Source: Verrucomicrobiota bacterium (GTDB lineage: Bacteria; Verrucomicrobiota; Verrucomicrobiia; Verrucomicrobiales; Verrucomicrobiaceae). From it: a stretch of 11,574 nucleotides of DNA. The notes under the pieces were generated by a model. That model was not told the origin of the DNA and did not search any database. It saw nothing but the letters and a program-made list of their open reading frames with translations. Below, piece by piece: positions 7,311 to 11,574 of this stretch. Numbering within the stretch: position 1 is the stretch's first letter; each line of letters opens with the position of its first letter. A program made the position numbers and the translations under genes. The DNA is taken from NCBI GenBank assembly GCA_021413535.1, contig JAIOQF010000050.1, forward strand, positions 1-11,574, read 5' to 3'.

Positions 7311-8267
7311 TCACTGCGCGGAATATTCTTTAAACTTTGCTTCCAGCGCGTTTGGTTTCGGCTTGCCTTTAACAAAGTAGAAACGGTAGCGCAGGGTGAG
7401 GCTTTCACCTTTTTTAATCGTGTAGTTGCCCTTGCCATCCTGATCTCCTTTTTTCAGTCCCTCGAAATCGTGCAAGCCGAAGGGATTTACCGCAAAGAGG
7501 CCGTAGTCGCGCGCGTGCCAGGTCGTCGGTGAGCGAAGGTTTGAAGGATGGCTGTAGATGACGACGCCGACCGCGTTGCCCTTAGGATCAGGGCCGTAAT
7601 AGCAGACCCAGTTGGCGTGCTTGCCCCAGATGTCCTTCTGCTTGTCGTCGGCGCTGTTGTAGGCGTGTCCCTGGGCGCCTTCGCCTTTGAGCGAAAGTGA
7701 TGAGCAGAGTCGCAAGGCCATCGTGCCTTCCTTGGTATCACCCAGCACCACATCGCCTTCGCTGGCTTTAAGCGTGATGTCGAAGTCGAGGAACTTCTCG
7801 CCCTCTGGCAGCGCGGTGATCGTGATCTTGCGGGTGTCGGTCATGATGCATTGACCACCGTGCGTGATCCATTTTGTATCCGCCGTAAAGGACGCTTTGT
7901 TGCCTTCGGTTTTGGTTTCGCCAAACGCGACGTGCTCCTGACTGCCGAAGTCCTTGTCCTCGGTCCAAAAGTCCATGCCGTTCACCGAGCCATGAGCGAA
8001 CCAGAGCGACCGGTGATGCTTATGATCCCAGGGCTTCTCCTCCGGTAAGTCTTTCACCATCGGAAAATTCCGAACCACGCTCTCTCCAGCCGCACCGATG
8101 ACCGGATACATGTAAGGACGCGGCGTGTTCTTTACGATATATTCGCTGAAAAGCTGGCCATCGATCTCAATGCGCAATCCAGCGTCAATCGGTTTCAACG
8201 CCACGGTCTGACAGAACAACGGCGCAGAAGTAATTAGCGCAAAAAATAGGAAGGAGAAAAATCGCAT
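7311..8267 (-). CDS. DUF6807 (PmoA-like) secreted protein
   Basis: A 318-residue exported protein of the family annotated as PmoA family / DUF6807; the PmoA name is historical and does not show methane oxidation. The start chosen (ATG ending at 8267) puts a hydrophobic signal peptide (MRFFSFLFFALITSAPLFCQ) at the N-terminus. A TTG further upstream would bury it behind 22 residues and is less likely. Diagnostic elements are PRPYMYPV (49-56), RNFPM (66-70) and the His-rich DHKHHRSLWFAHGSVNGMDF (81-100), conserved in the family and a plausible metal or ligand site. The rest looks like beta-sandwich with many aromatic residues. In related bacteria these genes often neighbour Gfo/Idh/MocA oxidoreductases, as here, 45 bases downstream. 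A role in extracytoplasmic carbohydrate metabolism is inferred; the reaction is unknown. Confidence 0.85.
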   Translation of the reverse strand: MRFFSFLFFALITSAPLFCQTVALKPIDAGLRIEIDGQLFSEYIVKNTPRPYMYPVIGAAGESVVRNFPMVKDLPEEKPWDHKHHRSLWFAHGSVNGMDFWTEDKDFGSQEHVAFGETKTEGNKASFTADTKWITHGGQCIMTDTRKITITALPEGEKFLDFDITLKASEGDVVLGDTKEGTMALRLCSSLSLKGEGAQGHAYNSADDKQKDIWGKHANWVCYYGPDPKGNAVGVVIYSHPSNLRSPTTWHARDYGLFAVNPFGLHDFEGLKKGDQDGKGNYTIKKGESLTLRYRFYFVKGKPKPNALEAKFKEYSAQ

Positions 8268-8337
8268 ATTAAACAGAAAATGGTGGCGAGAGACGAAACG
8301 AAAATCCGGAATAATATCTATCACCCGTCTCAACGTC

Positions 8338-8859
8338 TCAGCGAATGGGTTCCGGACAGAATGTGCGGCGCTGACACTTCTCGCAGAAATCGCCCACGAA
8401 GAACTGATCGGCGAACGCCATCAGTCCGCGCAGGTGATCTTCATCCTCCGTGACGAAACCCGCCTCGAAATTCCGCCGGGTATCCGCTTTCGCACCCATG
8501 CCAGCGCCAGTAAGATTCGCGGAGCCAACGTAAGCTTTGCGACCATCCGCGATCACGATTTTCATGTGCATCCGGGGGCAAAGGATGCGCTCGAAAGCAT
8601 CGCTCTCGATGAACTCAGGAAACTTGTCGAAGTCTTCGCGAAACCGCGGCCCCGGTTCCTTGGCGTGCACCAGGCGAATTTCCACACCCTCGCGCAGCTT
8701 GGCTGCCAGGGTTTGCAGAAACGGCACAAAGCGTCCGCCCTCATGTTCCGTGAACAAGTCCTTCAAATCTGACGTGAAGATCCATAGGAAACGCCGCGCT
8801 TCCGGCACGATCCCGCGAATCACGGTGTCATAGGTGTCGGCATTAAGCACGAGTTGCAT
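8338..8859 (-). CDS. Single-HKD phospholipase D-like protein with C-terminal cysteine cluster
   Basis: A 173-residue protein with one PLD-type active-site motif, H98-M-K100-x4-D105, followed by the expected GSAN (112-115) in YVGSANLTGAG. Enzymes of this superfamily cleave phosphodiesters (lipids or nucleic acids) through a phosphohistidine. With one HKD it would need to dimerise, as Nuc-type nucleases do. There is no signal peptide, so a cytoplasmic nuclease-like role is as likely as a lipase role. Three cysteines sit in the tail, C159-x2-C162-x5-C168 (FCEKCQRRTFCPEP), and a fourth, C94, lies just before the HKD (ILCPRMHMK). Together they could bind zinc or an Fe-S cluster. The ATG ending at 8859 is preferred over a TTG four codons earlier. 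The DUF6807 start lies 70 bases downstream, so they may share a transcript. No clear ribosome site. Confidence 0.85.
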   Translation of the reverse strand: MQLVLNADTYDTVIRGIVPEARRFLWIFTSDLKDLFTEHEGGRFVPFLQTLAAKLREGVEIRLVHAKEPGPRFREDFDKFPEFIESDAFERILCPRMHMKIVIADGRKAYVGSANLTGAGMGAKADTRRNFEAGFVTEDEDHLRGLMAFADQFFVGDFCEKCQRRTFCPEPIR

Positions 8860-9008
8860 GGCCGCCGCCAATTTGCCCGGACTTGCGTGAACTGCAAATC
8901 TGTAACCCCGACGTGTGACAAATCCTTTCCGCGCTTCCCCGGCGCCAGCGGGTCATTTTGTCAAGTTTCGCTGCCTGATCCCTCCTCGATGGTTCCTGCG
9001 ACCGGTGG
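8860..9008. other. Intergenic stretch between the exported protein and PLD-like genes
   Basis: About 150 bases without a credible gene. It holds a spaced inverted repeat, TGACAAA (8916-8922) and TTTGTCA (8957-8963), enclosing a smaller CCGC/GCGG pairing (8929-8932, 8948-8951). Without a T tract it is a poor intrinsic terminator. It might be an operator or the 3' end of the exported-protein transcript. No -10/-35 pair stands out. Confidence 0.3.
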
Positions 9009-9644
9009 CTAAAGTTCCTCGTATTTCTCCACCCCGATTTTTTGCAGTGAAGTCGTGCCGTCCGCAGCGAAGTGGATGATGAGTTTGTAGTCAGCCAGGA
9101 AAGTTCGATCCTGAGCCCCACCCACTCTCCACGATCCCATTCCCGAAGCGGAAAGGACAAGATCGTCTGCGGACAACCACTTTTCGATCTTGAAACCTTC
9201 CAAGGCGATGTGGAATTTAGTAGAGCGGGGTTTTTTTGCATGCTTCCGGGTTGGAGATTCAAATACCGCCTGACTTTCATCTTCATAGTTGCACCCTTCG
9301 GGCAGGACGACTCGCACGGCAGTCTCCTTGCCTACCGAGAATACAGAAACCGCAGAGTTATGCACGTTCCTGTTCTGTTCGATGGCGACGAGCTTGCTGT
9401 CAGGACTACAAGCCGCGCCGATAAAGCGTGCTTTCGGGTCAAAGGTCGCAACTGCTTTTTGAGAGGCGCGCTCAATGATCTCCACATTGAATTTGAAATA
9501 TCCCATCTCCTGATGTGCTTGAACGGAATAACGTCCGTTTGGAGCATTGCTCTTGTATGTTTCGCCGCTAAAACCGCCGTAATCCTCCGCGGAGATCATC
9601 GCGCTGGATGCCATCAGCATCATGAGTGCTTTTGTTGTTTTCAT
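9009..9644 (-). CDS. Exported protein of unknown function, possible beta-propeller-like segment
   Basis: A 211-residue protein I do not recognise. Residues 1-19 form a Sec signal peptide (MKTTKALMMLMASSAMISA) with a plausible cleavage site before Glu20. The mature part alternates short hydrophobic strands and polar turns. One stretch, FIGAACSPDSKLVAIEQN (74-91) followed by SAVSVFSVGKE, resembles a single WD40/TolB-like propeller blade (SPDGK-x-LA, then V-x-V-x-x). The protein is far too short for a whole propeller, so this may be coincidence or one blade-like beta sheet. A second repeat-like opening is SNAPNGRYSVQAHQ (32-45). There are only two cysteines (79 and one in the EGCNYEDE region). 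No ribosome site is visible. It appears AT-richer than neighbouring genes. Flanking genes are not obviously related. Coding status is likely given the signal peptide and beta-rich composition. Confidence 0.7.
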   Translation of the reverse strand: MKTTKALMMLMASSAMISAEDYGGFSGETYKSNAPNGRYSVQAHQEMGYFKFNVEIIERASQKAVATFDPKARFIGAACSPDSKLVAIEQNRNVHNSAVSVFSVGKETAVRVVLPEGCNYEDESQAVFESPTRKHAKKPRSTKFHIALEGFKIEKWLSADDLVLSASGMGSWRVGGAQDRTFLADYKLIIHFAADGTTSLQKIGVEKYEEL

Positions 9645-9948
9645 AAAAGCCGAACAGTTGGATCACCGACAAAAACGTGTGCTTGTCTCAGTTCGACTTT
9701 ATATGCGATATTTCTGTGCGTTTTGCCATGCTTTTTTGCCGGTCTGTTTGTGATCTCACGGGATTTCCCGCCAAGACACGCGACATTGTAAAGCAGACCT
9801 TTAATCCACCACTTAAGCAGGCTGAAGCCCTGCTCCACCCTGCTTCAGATGCAATGCTATTGTCCTTTTGCGTAAGTGTTTGCAAAGCGAGAATTTACCC
9901 GCTGACAATTCCATCGGGCCATGCCACCATGCCAGCCTTCAAAACGTG
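9645..9948. other. Divergent intergenic region, AT-richer, with hairpin-forming repeats
   Basis: These 304 bases separate two divergent genes and hold no credible coding sequence. Short open frames on both strands give Cys-rich or composition-poor translations. The region should carry promoters for both sides. A weak plus-strand candidate is TTGTCT (9683-9688) and GATATT (9707-9712) with an 18-nt gap; on the minus strand a TATAAA-like element falls around 9700. Neither is strong. A palindromic GGGATTTCCC lies at 9760-9769. The clearest structure is the set of complementary segments at 9815-9848. Confidence 0.4.
9815..9848 (+). repeat. Nested inverted and direct repeats able to form competing hairpins or a pseudoknot
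   Basis: AGCAGG (9816-9821) can pair with CCTGCT (9829-9834), leaving loop CTGAAGC (9822-9828). That whole loop is complementary to GCTTCAG (9842-9848). Alternatively AAGCAGG (9815-9821) can pair with the second copy CCTGCTT (9839-9845). CCCTGCT occurs twice, at 9828-9834 and 9838-9844. The element sits about 100 nt before the PAP2 start, so it could lie in the mRNA leader. Function is not known. Confidence 0.4.
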
Positions 9949-10593
9949 ATGGACTGGCTGCAACAACTCGATGTCTCGCTCTTCAGGTTCATCAACCTGA
10001 CGCTGCAGACTGCGTGGCTGAATTCGGTTATCCCTTTCTTCGAATCCAAAAATAATCTCATGTTCCTGGCGGCTCCGCTGGTGGTGTTTATCCTCATCAA
10101 GGGCGGCGCGCGCGGACGGATTTTCGTCCTGTTGTTAGTGTTGAGCGTGGCGCTGACCGACGGGGTCATCTGCCGCGAAATCAAATCGGCGGTGGCCCGA
10201 CCACGGCCCTACCAAGTCATTCTGGACGCACATCGACTGGTGAAGACCAGCAGCAACGTCAGCATGCCCTCATCCCACGCGGCCAACTGGTTCGCGGGCG
10301 TAGCGGTCGCTTTCATCTTCTGGCGGCGCAGCCTGTGGCTCATGCTACCACTGGCGCTGCTGGTGGGATTCGGACGCATCTACTGCGGGGTGCATTATCC
10401 TGGTGACGTGCTGGCAGGCGCGCTCATCGGATTGACCACCGGCACGCTGGTAGTCTGGGGAATGGAAAAGCTTTGGACCACACTCGGTCGTAAATACTTT
10501 CCGCTGGCCTGGGCCAGAGTGCCTTCACTAGTTTCTTCAGAACGTGAATTAGCCACCACCCCAACACCAGTGAACACATCCCGCCTGACTTGA
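9949..10593 (+). CDS. PAP2 family membrane phosphatase
   Basis: An integral membrane phosphatase of the PAP2 superfamily, which dephosphorylates lipid phosphates such as undecaprenyl pyrophosphate or phosphatidate at the outer face of the inner membrane. It has 214 residues from the ATG at 9949. All three active-site motifs are present: K79-x6-R86-P87 (KSAVARPRP), PSSH (107-110, usually PSGH) and R143-x5-H149-x3-D153 in GRIYCGVHYPGD, where Gly replaces the common Ser before Arg. About five to six hydrophobic segments surround them (for example 37-50, 58-72, 113-124, 129-142, 154-167). A TTG at 9868 would add 27 residues with no family resemblance and is rejected. The tail is Thr/Ser/Pro-rich. 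The stop overlaps the next ATG (TGATG), so translation of the sialidase-like gene is probably coupled. The exact lipid substrate is unknown; an undecaprenyl-pyrophosphate role is only a guess. Confidence 0.92.
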   Translation: MDWLQQLDVSLFRFINLTLQTAWLNSVIPFFESKNNLMFLAAPLVVFILIKGGARGRIFVLLLVLSVALTDGVICREIKSAVARPRPYQVILDAHRLVKTSSNVSMPSSHAANWFAGVAVAFIFWRRSLWLMLPLALLVGFGRIYCGVHYPGDVLAGALIGLTTGTLVVWGMEKLWTTLGRKYFPLAWARVPSLVSSERELATTPTPVNTSRLT

Positions 10594-11574
10594 TGCCTGC
10601 CCTTAAACAAACCAGCCTGCGAGTGATCCTCGTCGCCAGCGCCGTGAGCCTGAATCTGATCCCGCTCTGGCACCCGAAAAATAATCCGCCTTCAAATCCG
10701 GCATTTGTAATTCGCGAAGCTGCAAGCCCGCCGGCCGTCAGCAGCGCGCCGGATTTCAAAGGAGAACTGATCGACCCGACCGAGGCGACAAAAAGTGTGC
10801 ATGTGGCTTCCATCTGCGAACTTCCTGGCGGCAGATTGGCAACCGTCTGGTATGGCGGCACGCGCGAAGGCCACGCGGATGTTGCGCTCTATTTTTCCAT
10901 CCGCTCCGCTGGCGAAGGCGCTCACTGGTCGCCACCGCAAACGGTGGTAACGCGCGCATCGGCGCAAAAAGAGTTGCAACGCTATGTAAGAAAAGTGGGA
11001 AATGCCGTGGTCTTTGCCGATGCCAAAGGCGGCATCTGGCTCGTTTATGTGTCAGTGGCTGCCGGAGGCTGGTCGGGCAGTTCATTAAATTTGAAGCGAT
11101 CCTTCGATGACGGTCGCACCTGGACTCCGAGCCAGCGGCTGACCTTGAGCCCCTTGTTCAACATCAGCGAGCTGGTAAAAAATCAGCCCGCCGCGCTGAC
11201 CAATGGCTCTTGGGCTGTGCCCATCTATCACGAAGTCATGGGGAAATTCCCTGAGATGCTTTGGCTGCGCGAGGATGCAGGCAAAGTCACCGCAACCAAG
11301 TCACGCCTCTTCGGAGGTAAAACTGCGTTCCAGCCAGCTCTGATCCCGCTGAAAACTGACGAAGCACTAGCCCTCTGCCGCCAGGCGGATGGATCAAGCG
11401 TGATCATGCTCTCGCGCAGCACGGACGCAGGTAAACAGTGGTCGCCGCCGCAGTCCATCGGTCTGCCCAACCCCGACGCAGGCATCGATGCCCTGCGGCT
11501 TTTCGACGGCCGACTGCTTCTGGCTTTCAATGATTCAAAAAAAAGCCGGGATAATCTAAGCCTGGCCATTTCAA
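10593..11574 (+). CDS. Predicted neuraminidase (sialidase-like, BNR/Asp-box beta-propeller), 3' end outside window
   Basis: An open frame of 327 codons starting at the ATG that shares its A with the PAP2 stop codon and running off the window end. The N-terminus has basic residues then a short hydrophobic stretch (about residues 10-25, LRVILVASAVSLNLIPLW), an export signal or membrane anchor. VHVASICELPGGRLATVWYG and the following GTREGHADVAL closely resemble the first strand of the 'predicted neuraminidase' (COG4692-type) group of the sialidase superfamily. Two Asp boxes of form S-x-D-x-G-x-x-W are visible: SFDDGRTW (170-177) and STDAGKQW (276-283). Arg91 in GGTREG may belong to the sialidase arginine triad; the catalytic Tyr and the other Arg residues cannot be verified from the fragment. 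Sialic acid cleavage is therefore not proven. Other exo-glycosidase or glycan-binding roles are possible. Confidence 0.85.
   Translation, partial: MPALKQTSLRVILVASAVSLNLIPLWHPKNNPPSNPAFVIREAASPPAVSSAPDFKGELIDPTEATKSVHVASICELPGGRLATVWYGGTREGHADVALYFSIRSAGEGAHWSPPQTVVTRASAQKELQRYVRKVGNAVVFADAKGGIWLVYVSVAAGGWSGSSLNLKRSFDDGRTWTPSQRLTLSPLFNISELVKNQPAALTNGSWAVPIYHEVMGKFPEMLWLREDAGKVTATKSRLFGGKTAFQPALIPLKTDEALALCRQADGSSVIMLSRSTDAGKQWSPPQSIGLPNPDAGIDALRLFDGRLLLAFNDSKKSRDNLSLAIS

Noticed and set aside
5964..7532. A 522-codon open frame on the plus strand opposite the oxidoreductase and DUF6807 genes
   Set aside because: It is antisense to two genes with clear family motifs, has no domain I recognise, and spans their junction; a by-product of codon bias.
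7311..8267. PmoA naming taken as evidence of methane oxidation
   Set aside because: The DUF6807 family name is historical; the protein is soluble and exported, with none of the membrane helices of particulate methane monooxygenase subunit A.
9677..9949. A GTG-started 90-codon plus-strand frame ending at the PAP2 start
   Set aside because: Although its stop overlaps the PAP2 ATG, the translation is Cys-rich and unlike a protein, it has no ribosome site, and it covers the hairpin region.

Overview
The window looks like chromosome from a Verrucomicrobiota-type bacterium (or a close PVC relative). The grounds are moderately high GC, few clear Shine-Dalgarno sites, a Tat-exported Gfo/Idh/MocA oxidoreductase beside a DUF6807 (PmoA-like) protein, and many secreted proteins. 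This is inference from gene content; there is no rRNA or other marker to fix it. I see no tRNA, rRNA, CRISPR array, insertion sequence, phage gene or attachment site.

Layout. Positions 1-1406 (minus) hold a secreted M1 aminopeptidase, cut by the window start, preceded by a small two-helix membrane protein. Divergent from these is a small SHOCT-like lipoprotein (1563-2027, plus). A plus-strand cluster follows: Sua5-type threonylcarbamoyl-AMP synthase (2112-3188), the lipid II flippase MurJ overlapping it by 4 bases (3185-4834), and a divergent class III cyclase-like DUF2652 protein 29 bases on (4864-5631). A strong hairpin terminator (5691-5724) sits in the convergent gap. On the minus strand come the Tat-signal Gfo/Idh/MocA oxidoreductase (5754-7265), the DUF6807 protein (7311-8267), a single-HKD phospholipase D-like protein with a cysteine tail (8338-8859) and an unrecognised exported protein (9009-9644). 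A gene-poor 304-base gap (9645-9948) separates these from a plus-strand pair: a PAP2 phosphatase (9949-10593) and, overlapping its stop codon, a predicted neuraminidase/sialidase-like protein that runs off the window end.

How they work together. Sua5 (tRNA t6A), MurJ (peptidoglycan) and perhaps the cyclase-like protein form a housekeeping-plus-regulator operon. The oxidoreductase and DUF6807 protein are a likely envelope carbohydrate-modification pair sharing one terminator. The PAP2 and sialidase-like proteins are probably translationally coupled and both act at or beyond the inner membrane. I found no convincing wholly new system. The points most worth a second look are the cysteine-tailed PLD protein, the cysteine knuckle in the DUF2652 protein, and a possible pseudoknot upstream of the PAP2 gene.
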